A DNA stretch of 64,000 bases from Pseudonocardia sp. TRM90224 (GTDB lineage Bacteria > Actinomycetota > Actinomycetes > Mycobacteriales > Pseudonocardiaceae): contig NZ_JAJGSX010000001.1 in assembly GCF_021245725.1 (NCBI RefSeq), positions 620,001 to 684,000 on the forward strand, in the 5' to 3' direction. Numbering within the stretch: the first letter of the stretch is position 1; every line of letters starts with the position of its first letter. Position numbers and translations under genes: made by a program. This document shows, piece after piece, positions 16,556-24,864 of the stretch. The notes beneath the pieces are model-generated. The model had not been told where the DNA came from and did no database searches. It was given only the letters and a program-made list of their open reading frames with translations.

Positions 16556-17003
16556 GGGGCCGAAGCCGAGGCGCTCCGGGCGTTCCGCGCCGGCGATCCG
16601 CTCCCCGCAACGATCGGTCCGCACGCTGCCGTGGCTCGCGCGGGTGGCGCGGAGCAGCGTCATGGACGGGAAGCGGTGGGCTCGGACCCGCGTCGTTTCC
16701 GATCCGCTCACAGACTACGAACGATGGGAACTCGGCACGTACATCGAGGGACAGACGGTCAGTGAGCGGATTCGGATCGCGCTGAGACGTGACGTCGAGG
16801 AGGTCGGCCCCGACTTCCGGCTGTTCGACGCCGGGCAGGCCGACGCGGTTGCCGTGGTCATGGAATACGACGCCGAGCGGCGGTGGCTGGGCGCCGAGAA
16901 GGCCACCGCCCATGACGCCGTCGCCGAACTGCTCGCCCTCCGAGATCGCGTAGACGCCGCGACTGTCAGCTTGAACGAGTTCCTGGCAGGTCGCCGTGGC
17001 TGA
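16556..17003 (+). pseudogene. Frameshifted DUF6879-family remnant
   Basis: From 16662 an open frame of 113 codons (MDGKRWARTRVV, then SDPLTDYERWEL and DFRLFDAGQADAVAVVMEY) is the C-terminal two thirds of a DUF6879 protein. The residues just before that ATG in the same frame (RTLPWLARV) also fit the family. Upstream, from about 16559, the expected preceding segment (AEAEALRAFRAGDPLPA) is present, but in another frame, and a TAG at 16553-16555 precedes it. The junction needs a +1 shift around 16605-16620. DUF6879 proteins normally run about 170-190 residues and sit with XRE and DUF397 genes in actinobacteria; neither is here. A sequencing error is the alternative. Confidence 0.65.
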
Positions 17004-17096
17004 GGCATCCCGACTGTGTCGACGCCTCGGCGCTGAGCTGCACGAGCCAGGCCGCCGGTTCGACCGGCTCCGGATGCGCCTGACCTGCGAGTTGAG

Positions 17097-17169
17097 TGGG
17101 CCCCCGGGGGATCGAACCCCGAACCCGCGGATTAAAAGTCCGCTGCTCTGCCGATTGAGCTAGAGGCCC
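17097..17169 (-). tRNA. tRNA-Lys (anticodon TTT)
   Basis: This 73-nt cloverleaf on the minus strand has acceptor GGGCCTC/GGGGCCC (one G-U pair), D arm GCTC...GAGC, anticodon stem GCGGA/TCCGC with loop CTTTTAA (anticodon TTT) and T arm CGGGG/CCCCG. The discriminator is A. CCA is not encoded. Confidence 0.95.
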
Positions 17170-17335
17170 GTGCGCGCGTCTACGGTTGCACGCCAAGCCT
17201 ACGACCACCACGCATATCGGCCACGCGGGCCATCGGCCGACGCGGACGGTAGTTCTCCCGGGTACCCATGCCACCCGGCCGGACCAACGGCCGGGGCGGT
17301 CCTTGTGACCTTGTGTCAGCGAGCATCCTTGACGC

Positions 17336-17932
17336 ATGCGCCGTCGCAGCCGTGCCGTCCTCGCCGGAGCCTTCGGCCTCCTCGCCCTTTCCGGGTGTGC
17401 GCAGGCGAGCACGCCGCCGCCCCCGGTCTCCGTGTCCGCGCAGGCGGCGGCCGACGCGCGCAGCGTCCAGACGAGCGCGACGTTCGGCACCGGCCTCGGT
17501 GATGCGATCACGTACGACACGGCGCTCGTCCCGGCCGGGGCGCACGGGGCGGTGAGTGCGACGAACGACGGCACGAACATGACCGTGACGCTGGCGCTGC
17601 GCGGGGTCCGGCCCAACTACCGCTACGGCGCGCACGCCCACACCCAGCCGTGCGGGGCGAAGGGTGATGACGCGGGGCCGCACTTCCAGTTCCAGGTCGA
17701 TCCCGTCAAGCCCAGCGTCGATCCCGCCTACGCGAACCCGCAGAACGAGATCTGGCTCGACCTGTCCACCGACCCGACCGGCGCCGGCAGCTCCGAGACG
17801 AAGGTCGCGTGGGTCTTCCCGGTCGACCGCCGCGCCAAGTCCGTCATCGTGCACTCGATGCAGACGTCGACGGAGCCCGGCAAGGCCGGAACAGCGGGTG
17901 GTCGCGCGGCCTGCATCACGGTTGCGTTCTAA
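17336..17932 (+). CDS. Secreted SodC-like superoxide dismutase lipoprotein, probably Cu-only
   Basis: This 198-residue protein has a basic signal peptide with lipobox LSGC (Cys21), so it should be a cell-surface lipoprotein. The Cu/Zn-SOD fold is visible, with candidate copper ligands His100 and His102 (GAHAH), His116 (GPHF) and His173 (IVHSM), and a likely disulfide Cys106-Cys193. The segment that normally carries the other zinc ligands (after His116) lacks histidines, so the protein looks Cu-only or atypical. It should remove superoxide outside the membrane. It ends inside the left arm of a long hairpin. Confidence 0.82.
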   Translation: MRRRSRAVLAGAFGLLALSGCAQASTPPPPVSVSAQAAADARSVQTSATFGTGLGDAITYDTALVPAGAHGAVSATNDGTNMTVTLALRGVRPNYRYGAHAHTQPCGAKGDDAGPHFQFQVDPVKPSVDPAYANPQNEIWLDLSTDPTGAGSSETKVAWVFPVDRRAKSVIVHSMQTSTEPGKAGTAGGRAACITVAF

Positions 17933-17989
17933 GGAGGGTCCTGAACAACGGGCGCCGCGCAGCAGGTCCCAGTTGTTCAGGACCCTCCT
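17932..17989. terminator. Perfect 18-bp hairpin after the SodC-like gene
   Basis: AGGAGGGTCCTGAACAAC (17932-17949) is exactly complementary to 17972-17989, with a 22-base loop. The left arm begins in the TAA stop of the SodC-like gene. The next gene (Dus) starts 23 nt after the right arm on the same strand, so the hairpin probably insulates the two. Confidence 0.8.
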
Positions 17990-18011
17990 GGTTCAGGGAC
18001 AATGGAGCACC

Positions 18012-19151
18012 GTGAGTGCTCCTGCCGCCGTCCGCGCACCCCTCCGCATCGGGCCGTACGTGTCCGATACGCCGGTGGTGCTCGCCCCCATGGCCGGGAT
18101 CACCAACGCCGGGTTCCGCCGACTCTGCCGTGAGCAGGGTGCCGGGTTCTACGTCTGCGAGATGATCACTTCCCGCGGGCTGGTCGAACGCAACCCGCTG
18201 ACGTTCCGCATGATCGCGATGGATCCGGACGAGAACCCGCGCTCGATGCAGCTGTACGGGGTCGACCCCGCCACCGTCGGCGCCGCGGTGCGCATGGTCG
18301 CCGAGCGCGACCTGGCCGACCACGTCGACCTGAACTTCGGCTGCCCCGTCCCCAAGGTCACCCGTCGCGGCGGCGGCGCCGCGCTGCCGTACAAGCGGCA
18401 GCTGTTCGAGCGGATCGTGCGGGCGGCCGTCGACAACGCCGGCCGTATCCCCGTCACCGTCAAGATGCGCATCGGCATCGACGACGAGCGCCACACCTAC
18501 CTCGACGCGGGCAGGCGCGCGGCCGACGCCGGCGTCGCCGCTGTTGCGCTGCACGCCAGGACGGCCGCGCAGCGCTACTCCGGCACGGCCGACTGGTCGG
18601 CCATCGCCCGCCTGCGCGACGAGCTCCCGGCCGAGCTGCCCGTCCTCGGCAACGGCGACATCTTCAGCGCCGCCGACGCTCTCGCGATGGTCGACGCGAC
18701 CGGGTGCGACGGCGTCGTCGTCGGGCGCGGGTGCCTCGGCCGCCCGTGGCTCTTCGGCGACCTCGAAGCCGCGTTCGCGGGCCGCCCGCTCCCGACGCCG
18801 CCCACGCTCGGGCAGGTAGCGGCGACCATGCGCCGCCACGCCGTGCTCCTGCAGGAACACATGGGCGTCGACAAGGGCATCCGCGACATGCGCAAGCACA
18901 TCGCCTGGTACCTGAAGGGCTTCCCGGTCGGCTCCGACCTGCGGCGCAGGCTCGGGCTGGTCAGCAGCATCGACGAGCTCGACGAGCTGCTCGCGACCCT
19001 CGACCATGCCGAGCCCTTCCCCGCCGACGCCGACGGGCCGCGTGGCAGGCAGGGCAGCCCCGGCCGGGTCGTGCTGCCGGAGCACTGGCTCGACGACCCG
19101 GACGACCCGGCCGTTCCGTTCGGGGCAGAGCTGGAGCACTCCGGCGGCTGA
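18012..19151 (+). CDS. tRNA-dihydrouridine synthase (Dus family)
   Basis: This 379-residue FMN-dependent enzyme reduces uridines to dihydrouridine in the D loop of tRNA. Landmarks are the start APMAGITNAGFRRLCREQG (about 26-44), LNFGCPVPKVTRRGGGAAL with the catalytic Cys of the GCP loop (about residue 115), VKMRIGIDDERH, ALHARTAAQRYSG and GNGDIFSAADAL. The GTG at 18012 is behind GGAGC; any start further upstream would enter the hairpin. In M. tuberculosis a homologue (Rv0823c) lies next to the LCP/LytR_C gene, as here once the inserted genes are ignored. Confidence 0.94.
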   Translation: MSAPAAVRAPLRIGPYVSDTPVVLAPMAGITNAGFRRLCREQGAGFYVCEMITSRGLVERNPLTFRMIAMDPDENPRSMQLYGVDPATVGAAVRMVAERDLADHVDLNFGCPVPKVTRRGGGAALPYKRQLFERIVRAAVDNAGRIPVTVKMRIGIDDERHTYLDAGRRAADAGVAAVALHARTAAQRYSGTADWSAIARLRDELPAELPVLGNGDIFSAADALAMVDATGCDGVVVGRGCLGRPWLFGDLEAAFAGRPLPTPPTLGQVAATMRRHAVLLQEHMGVDKGIRDMRKHIAWYLKGFPVGSDLRRRLGLVSSIDELDELLATLDHAEPFPADADGPRGRQGSPGRVVLPEHWLDDPDDPAVPFGAELEHSGG

Positions 19152-19161
19152 CGGATCTGCC

Positions 19162-19809
19162 TCAGCCGTCGCGCGTCGCATCGATGCGCAGCACCGCCGG
19201 CGCCGCATGACCGCGCGTGAGCCGTCGCGCCCACGACGACTCGACGGCGCGCGTCTCCACGGTGTCGAGCCACCGGGCGTCGGTGATCCGCCACCCCGCG
19301 GATGCATACGCGCAGGCCAGTGCGTTCGTGACAAGCTCCGGGCTCGGCCGTTCCAGCCCGCGCAGGGCGTGCGGCACGGGCTCGCGCCACGCGTCGGTCG
19401 CGATCAGCACCCGCAGCGCGGCGCCGGGCTTTGCCAGCGCGGCGAGGCCGTCGAGGGTCCGCCGCTCCGGCCGGACGAGGCCGGCCAGCAGCGATCCCCA
19501 CGGCATGGTCGCGTGGATCTCGTCGACCACCCCGAGCAGCTCAGCAGGCGGCTCCTCCGCCGTGGCAGCGACGAACCACAGGTTCGGCGCACCACCGCGC
19601 TCCGGCCGCTGCCGCGCTCGACCGGCCACAGCGACCAGCTGCTGCCATGCCGGCTCGACACCGATGACCGTTGCGGCCGGATCGGCTCGCGCACGACGCA
19701 GCGCGGCCTTGCCGTCGCCGGCACCCATGTCGACAACAACACGGGAATCAGCAGATCAACATCAATGTCGCTCGCCGGCGACGAGGCGCTTTCCCTCGAC
19801 AATCTTCAT
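19162..19809 (-). pseudogene. NpmA/KamB-type 16S rRNA (A1408) methyltransferase homologue, N-terminus disrupted
   Basis: Reading the minus strand from an ATG at 19809, the frame gives MKIVEGKRLVAGERH, then TGA, one codon and TGA (19764-19756). The same frame then resumes with SADSRVVVDMGAGDGK. The rest matches the NpmA/KamB fold: SAM motif DMGAGDGK, MPWGSLL and SSWARRLTRG, the last two carrying the tryptophans that stack on A1408 in the known enzymes. The intact part from ATG 19728 (188 codons) would lack the first beta strands. Either it is decayed, or it is expressed in shortened form. The functional family methylates A1408 and confers aminoglycoside resistance; activity here is doubtful. 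Confidence 0.75.
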
Positions 19810-19931
19810 GACGCGACCCTCCCGCACGCAGCTGCGGCGGGGCCACCGAGTTTCCCGCGCACTGTCGGGTGGATCTTCTCAAGCGTCACTCCTTTCCCGT
19901 CGACCCCACCTATAACACAGGAGGTGGGAAC

Positions 19932-20726
19932 GTGGTGATGGTGCGTGCGGCGGTCGCGGACGACGGCACCGCGAACCCCGCGACCGCGAGCGCGGTCGCC
20001 GAGCACACGTCGGCGGCCGAGGACCTCGCCGCGGACGGCCGCTGGGAGGACGCGTACCACCACCTCCGCGCCGCCGTCCGCATCCTGCACGGCCGGCCGG
20101 GTGCGGCCGACGAGCTCGACCGGCTGCGCCGCGAGCACGCCGAAGCTCGCGAGCAGAGCCGCCGCGACAGCCTCACCTCCACGTACAACCGGCGTTACCT
20201 CGACGAACGGCTCGTCGCGCTCCTCGACGATCCCGCGTGCCGCGGCACGGTTGGTGTCTGCGTCGCGCTCGTCGACGTGGACCACTTCAAGCAGGTGAAC
20301 GACACCTACGGCCACCGGTTCGGTGACCGGGTGCTGCAGCGGATCGTCGGCGAGCTCGGCAGCGGACTCCCCGACGGTGCGTTCTGCGCCCGCTACGGCG
20401 GCGAGGAGTTCGCGCTCGTCATGCCCGGCTGCGATCTCACGGCCGCCGTGCGGACGTGCGAGGCCGCCCGCACGCGGATCGACCATCACCCTTGGCCGGA
20501 GCTGGACGAGCACTTGCGCGTGACGGTCAGCATCGGCGTCGCGCACAGCACCGCCCCGCGCACCGACGTGGAGCGGCTGGTCGGGGAGGCCGACAGCCTG
20601 CTCTACGCAGCCAAGAACTCCGGCCGCAACGCTGTGGCGTTCCGGGACGAGCGCGCCGGGCACGTCCGCCTGGCCGGCCCCGCCGGCCGCCGGCGCGCCA
20701 TCGCCCAGCCGATGAAGACCGGTTGA
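19932..20726 (+). CDS. GGDEF-domain diguanylate cyclase
   Basis: This 264-residue cytoplasmic protein has a short N-terminal helical region (about 15-75; coiled-coil-like ELDRLRREHAEAREQSRRD) and a C-terminal GGDEF domain from SLTSTYNRRYLDERL (about 80). The active-site motif is GGEEF (156-160), with metal residues in VDVDHFKQVND (about 114-124), so it should make c-di-GMP. No RxxD inhibitory site precedes the motif. The GTG at 19932 follows AGGAGG at 7 nt; GTG 19935 and ATG 19938 are alternatives. No transmembrane or recognisable sensor domain is present. Confidence 0.9.
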   Translation: MVMVRAAVADDGTANPATASAVAEHTSAAEDLAADGRWEDAYHHLRAAVRILHGRPGAADELDRLRREHAEAREQSRRDSLTSTYNRRYLDERLVALLDDPACRGTVGVCVALVDVDHFKQVNDTYGHRFGDRVLQRIVGELGSGLPDGAFCARYGGEEFALVMPGCDLTAAVRTCEAARTRIDHHPWPELDEHLRVTVSIGVAHSTAPRTDVERLVGEADSLLYAAKNSGRNAVAFRDERAGHVRLAGPAGRRRAIAQPMKTG

Positions 20727-20763
20727 CCGTTGGGCGCATCTCCCCTCACGTGGCCAGTTTCAC

Positions 20764-20779
20764 TCGAACGAGCGTTCGA
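20764..20779. promoter_or_regulatory. LexA (SOS) box, exact consensus
   Basis: TCGAACGAGCGTTCGA matches the Gram-positive/actinobacterial LexA consensus TCGAAC-N4-GTTCGA exactly. It is extended on both sides into a 22-bp perfect palindrome (20761-20782). It lies 119 bp upstream of the 80-residue ORF and downstream of the GGDEF gene, so the small ORF is the likely DNA-damage-regulated target. Confidence 0.8.
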
Positions 20780-20897
20780 GTGACGTGGTGGGTGCGTGTA
20801 GCGTGCAGCCGTCCGGTCGCGCGGGCCCACGGGACGGGGCCTGCGTGACCGTGACGCCCTCGACCCCCCGGAGCCCGAACTCGCTGAGGAGCCTGCC

Positions 20898-21140
20898 GTG
20901 ACCGCGCTGCGCCAGCCGACCGATCCAGATTCGACCGCGCTCACGGCAACGGCCGAGGTGCTCCGCGAGGTCGCCGCGTACGACCAGCGGACGGACGACA
21001 GGCGGGCCGACGTCAGCTATGCGCAAGCGGACCTGCTCGAGGCGTGTGCCCGCAGGCTCTCCGATCTGCCCGACGACGTGACCCGCCACGCCATGCGGGT
21101 AGCCGCGGCCGTCGACAGGGCAACCGGGCAGCGCCGCTGA
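20898..21140 (+). CDS. Small conserved-type hypothetical protein (80 aa), putative SOS target
   Basis: This 80-residue ORF starts with GTG 7 nt behind GAGGA. It is mostly helical, acidic in the middle (AEVLREVAAYDQRTDD) and ends in RATGQRR, with no signal peptide, membrane helix or recognised domain. Codon use matches the neighbours (strong third-position GC). The exact LexA box upstream suggests induction by DNA damage. I do not recognise the family, so no function is assigned. Confidence 0.6.
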   Translation: MTALRQPTDPDSTALTATAEVLREVAAYDQRTDDRRADVSYAQADLLEACARRLSDLPDDVTRHAMRVAAAVDRATGQRR

Positions 21141-21299
21141 AGGCGAGACCTCCCGACGCCGGAGCCGGCAGGGGCGGAGCGATCTGGGTCATGGATCGAA
21201 CATAGATTCGAGCACCGACAGTTTTCGGCTGCTCTCAGGCGTTCTCAGCACCCCCTGGACAACCTGCCTCCACACGACCGTAAGCTCGGGCTGTCAGTG

Positions 21300-21344
21300 G
21301 AGGGGCGGGCACAGGTCGTAGACCCGTGTCCGCCCCTCTCGCTT
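21300..21344 (+). terminator. Hairpin with T run in the gap before the LCP gene
   Basis: GAGGGGCGGGCAC (21300-21312) pairs with GTGTCCGCCCCTC (21326-21338) with one G-U pair, and is followed by TCGCTTTT. It may terminate the transcript of the 80-residue ORF or act as an attenuator for the LCP gene that starts about 20 nt downstream. Confidence 0.6.
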
Positions 21345-21364
21345 TTGGGACCCCGGGAGGTGGC

Positions 21365-24300
21365 GTGGAGGACGGTCGTGACCGTGCTCGGCGCCCGGCG
21401 GGTCGCGAGAACCGCAGGTCGGACGACCACAGCGGCGATTCGCTCGACGACATCCTCGCGCGCCACGGCCTGCTCGACGGCGAGGCGGACGACGAGGCGG
21501 ACGACGAGCCTGCCCCGGCCGCCGCGGGTGGCAGGGCGGCGCGTCGCCGTGCCGCGGAGCTGCAGGAGCAGGGCCACCGTCCGCCGAGCGGGCGAAGACG
21601 AGCACCCGAACCCGAGGCGCCGTACCCCTCGAACGGCAGACGTGCCGCCGACAACGGGACGAACGGGTCGTACGTCAACGGCAGCTACTCCGATCCCGAC
21701 GAGAGCCGCGCTTCACGCAGAGCGCGCCGGGAGGCCGAGGAACAGCAGTCCGGAGCCCGCCGGATCCCCGATCCGCCGAGCCCGCCGAGCCGGAGATCAC
21801 GGCGCGCCGCCGAGCCGGACGACTGGGACGCCGGCGAGTCCCGCACCACCGTGTCCCGTGCGGCCGCGCCCCCGGAGGAGCGACGGGGTCACCGGGCCGC
21901 CGAGCTGCCTCCGTGGCGGACGGACGATCCCGATCCGCCGGCACGTGATCCGCTGCCACCACGCGGCGCCAACGGATCGCCGCCTGCCCGCCGGCCGTAC
22001 GAACCGTCGAGCGGGGATGCCCGCTCGCGCCGCCGCCGCGCTGCCGACATCGCCGGGCCTGGAAGTTACCCCGAGGAAGCCTTCCTCCCCGTGCGCGACA
22101 CGCCGCCACCTGTGCGGCGGGTCAGGGGCCCGGAGAGCGCACCCGACCCCATGACGCAGGCGCTGCCGACGAACGGGTCCGCCCGCAGGCGCGCCGCCGA
22201 ACCACCACCCACCACCGGGGAGCGTCCGCGCTTGCGCCGCGGGGATCGCGAATCGGGCACCCATGCGATTCCCCCCGGCGAACGCTCGGCAGCTCGCGAA
22301 ACACGCGCCCGCCGCACCGACGCCGAAGGCGGCACCCGGCCGGCACCCGCCGACGGCCGCGCACGGGAGCGCCGCGACCGCGACAGCGGAACGCACGCGA
22401 TCCCGCCCGGCGAGCGGTCCGCGGCTCGCGCCCGCCGCAGCGAGCCCGAGCCGGAGGGCGCCACCAGGGCCATCCCGACCGGGGACCGGCTGCGCACGCG
22501 CCGCGGAGATGCGGACAGCGGCTCGCTCCCGGTGCCCCCGCGCTCTCGGCGCCGCGACGCCGAGAGCGGGGCACATCCCGTCCCGACGGGCGAGGGCCCA
22601 CGGGTCCGCCGCGGCGAGCAGGACGACGACGGCTCCACCCGCGCCATCCCCACGAACGGGCGCCCGCGCAGCCGCCGCTCGGACCCCGAGAGCGGATCAC
22701 ACGCCGTGCCCCCGCGCAGCCGCCGGCGCGAGGCCGAAAGCGGGGCGCACGCCGTCCCACCACCGCGTCGCCGCGCCGAGGAGATGTCCGACGACGCCGG
22801 CACCACCCGGGCCATCCCGGCCGGCGAGCGACCCCGAAGCCGCCGTGGCGAGCGTGATGCGGAGAGCGGCGCGCACGTCGTGCCGCCCGGGGAGCGCTCC
22901 TCCCCACGCGTCCGCCGAACCGAGCCGTCCGCCGACGACAGCGGCGCGCGCCGGATCCCGGCAGGCGAACGATCCGGCTCGCGGACCAGGAAGGCGCCCC
23001 GCGACGCCCAGAAGCCAGACCAAAAGCCAGACCGGAAGCCCGTTCCGGACGGCGTTCGCGCGGCGGCGTTCGGCGCCGGCGCCGGTCCGCGGGCCGCCCG
23101 TGGCGACGTCGAGGCCGACAGCACGCAGGCGATCCCCCAGGGCGGGCGACCGCCGCTCCGCCCACCGCGCAAGGCACCGGCGCCGGTCCCCGACGACTTC
23201 GCCGACGATCCCGAGTTCGGCGCCGGTGTCACCCGCGCCCTGCCCACCGGTCCACCGCGCAGGCCACCGCGTGACGAGCGCGGACTCGACGAGTTCGCGC
23301 CGAGCGGACTGCCGGAGCGGCAGCGTCGTGGCGACCCGATCGACCCGCGGGCCGCGCGCATCGACGAGACGCTCACCCGCCTGACCGCGGCGCACGCCGG
23401 CATGGCGATCGCCCGCGACGACGATCCGGACGACACCGAGAAGAAGCCGACGAAACGGTCCCGCTTCACCCCCGGCCGCATCCTCGGGCTCGGGGTGGCC
23501 GCACTCGTCTTCGGCACCACGGCGCTCGGGTTCACGAGCAAGACGCTCCTCGATTCCGCCGTGCTCGACGTCGCGGCGCTCGACAAGAAGGCGGCATCGA
23601 TCGTCGACGCGCCCGCGCAGGCAGGCGACGAGAACGTGCTGATCATGTCGACGTCGGGCAACGCGCAGCCCTCGGCCTCCGATCTCGCGGCCAGCTCGGT
23701 CGCGGTGGCGCACTTCCCGGCCGGCGGCGGTGAGGTCAGGGTGATCTCGCTGCCGTGGAACCTCGAGATCAACCGGCCGCCTTGCGAGCCGTTCAACCCG
23801 CAGACCGGCACCTACGGCGGCCAGCCCGTGCAGATCGAGGCCAACACGAACCTCGCCAGCGCCTACCAAAAGGGCGGGCCCAAGTGCTCGGCGCAGGTCG
23901 TGCAGGCACTCACCGGGCTGGCGATCACCTCGTTCGTGGGCATGGACCTGGAGAAGATGAAGGCCGCGGTCGACGCCGTCGGCGGCGTCGAGGTCTGCGT
24001 GACGCGCCCCATCCGCGACACCGCGCTGGGGCCGATCCTGCCCAACGCGGGTGATCAGAACATCGACAGCAAGCGGGCCGGCGACCTCATGCGTGCCGTC
24101 GACGTCGAGGGCGACCCCACCTCGGGGCGCGGGATCATCGAGCGGCAGCAGAAGGTGCTCGCCGGGGTCCTCGACAGCACCGTCTCCACGACCGGCCTCC
24201 TGAGCGTCCGGCGGGTGAGCGCGCTGCGCACCGCGCTCGGTGGCGCGCTGATGGCCGACGGCTCCGACATCGACCAGATGCTGGCGCTCTCGCGGACGCT

Positions 24301-24829
24301 GAGCAGGCTCGACGCCGACGGTGTCGCCTACCTGCCGGTCCCGACCACCACCCAGCCGAACCAGCGCGGCCACGTCGAGCTGCGGCAGACCGAGGCCGCG
24401 GCGATCTTCACCGCGATGCGCGGCGACACCCCGCTCCCCGAGGGCGCAGTCGGGGCGGGCTCGTCCGGGTCCGGGTTGGCACCGAAGGACCTCAGCATCC
24501 GGGTCTTCAACGCGTCCGACCGCTCCGGGCTGGCCGGGACCGTCGGCGAGACGCTCAAGGGCCTCGGGTTCGGCGTCAGCGAGGTCAAGAACGCCGACAA
24601 GCCGACGCAGAAGACCGTCATCAAGTTCTCGCCCGACAAGCAGGCCGCTGCCGAGCTGCTGGCTGCGACCGTCCCCTCCGCCGAGACGGTGCCCGACCCC
24701 GGCACCAACGGTGTGCTCGACCTCGTGCTCGGCCGCTCGTTCGACGACGCCGTGAAGCCACCGGTCGGGCCGAGCCCCGCGACGGAGGGCCCGGCCGCGC
24801 CCGCGGCCGGCGGCGCAGCTTGCAACTGA
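21365..24829 (+). CDS. LytR-CpsA-Psr/LytR_C membrane protein with long repetitive cytoplasmic N-terminus
   Basis: This 1154-residue protein has three parts. Residues 1-700 are disordered, Arg/Pro/Gly/Asp-rich, with about a dozen repeats of the type [A/R]-[I/V/L]-P-x-G-x-R-x-R-x-R between about residues 260 and 635. One membrane helix follows (about 706-728, RILGLGVAALVFG...). The extracellular part has a divergent LCP domain (about 755-1010) and a LytR_C domain (IRVFNASDRSGLAG onward). LCP proteins attach polymers such as arabinogalactan to peptidoglycan. Here the usual PRD(L/T) phosphate-binding motif reads LPWNL (796-800), so catalysis is questionable, although IERQQ is kept. GTG 21365 behind GGGAGG was chosen. 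The M. tuberculosis counterpart appears to be Rv0822c. Confidence 0.88.
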   Translation: MEDGRDRARRPAGRENRRSDDHSGDSLDDILARHGLLDGEADDEADDEPAPAAAGGRAARRRAAELQEQGHRPPSGRRRAPEPEAPYPSNGRRAADNGTNGSYVNGSYSDPDESRASRRARREAEEQQSGARRIPDPPSPPSRRSRRAAEPDDWDAGESRTTVSRAAAPPEERRGHRAAELPPWRTDDPDPPARDPLPPRGANGSPPARRPYEPSSGDARSRRRRAADIAGPGSYPEEAFLPVRDTPPPVRRVRGPESAPDPMTQALPTNGSARRRAAEPPPTTGERPRLRRGDRESGTHAIPPGERSAARETRARRTDAEGGTRPAPADGRARERRDRDSGTHAIPPGERSAARARRSEPEPEGATRAIPTGDRLRTRRGDADSGSLPVPPRSRRRDAESGAHPVPTGEGPRVRRGEQDDDGSTRAIPTNGRPRSRRSDPESGSHAVPPRSRRREAESGAHAVPPPRRRAEEMSDDAGTTRAIPAGERPRSRRGERDAESGAHVVPPGERSSPRVRRTEPSADDSGARRIPAGERSGSRTRKAPRDAQKPDQKPDRKPVPDGVRAAAFGAGAGPRAARGDVEADSTQAIPQGGRPPLRPPRKAPAPVPDDFADDPEFGAGVTRALPTGPPRRPPRDERGLDEFAPSGLPERQRRGDPIDPRAARIDETLTRLTAAHAGMAIARDDDPDDTEKKPTKRSRFTPGRILGLGVAALVFGTTALGFTSKTLLDSAVLDVAALDKKAASIVDAPAQAGDENVLIMSTSGNAQPSASDLAASSVAVAHFPAGGGEVRVISLPWNLEINRPPCEPFNPQTGTYGGQPVQIEANTNLASAYQKGGPKCSAQVVQALTGLAITSFVGMDLEKMKAAVDAVGGVEVCVTRPIRDTALGPILPNAGDQNIDSKRAGDLMRAVDVEGDPTSGRGIIERQQKVLAGVLDSTVSTTGLLSVRRVSALRTALGGALMADGSDIDQMLALSRTLSRLDADGVAYLPVPTTTQPNQRGHVELRQTEAAAIFTAMRGDTPLPEGAVGAGSSGSGLAPKDLSIRVFNASDRSGLAGTVGETLKGLGFGVSEVKNADKPTQKTVIKFSPDKQAAAELLAATVPSAETVPDPGTNGVLDLVLGRSFDDAVKPPVGPSPATEGPAAPAAGGAACN

Positions 24830-24864
24830 GCTTCCTGCATAGCCTGCACAGCAAGTTCGTGATC

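Noticed and set aside
9571-17169. tRNA-bounded genomic island between the Pro-Arg-Gln cluster and tRNA-Lys
   Set aside because: No integrase, no direct repeats of tRNA 3' ends, and composition is like the rest, so island status is not supported.
19756-19764. Selenocysteine read-through of the TGA codons in the methyltransferase remnant
   Set aside because: Two TGA codons lie close together outside any catalytic position, no SECIS-like element is evident, and related enzymes have no Sec.
22066-23811. A long minus-strand frame over the LCP gene
   Set aside because: It arises from the Arg/Pro/Gly repeats read backwards; there is no domain, and the plus frame carries the LCP and LytR_C domains.
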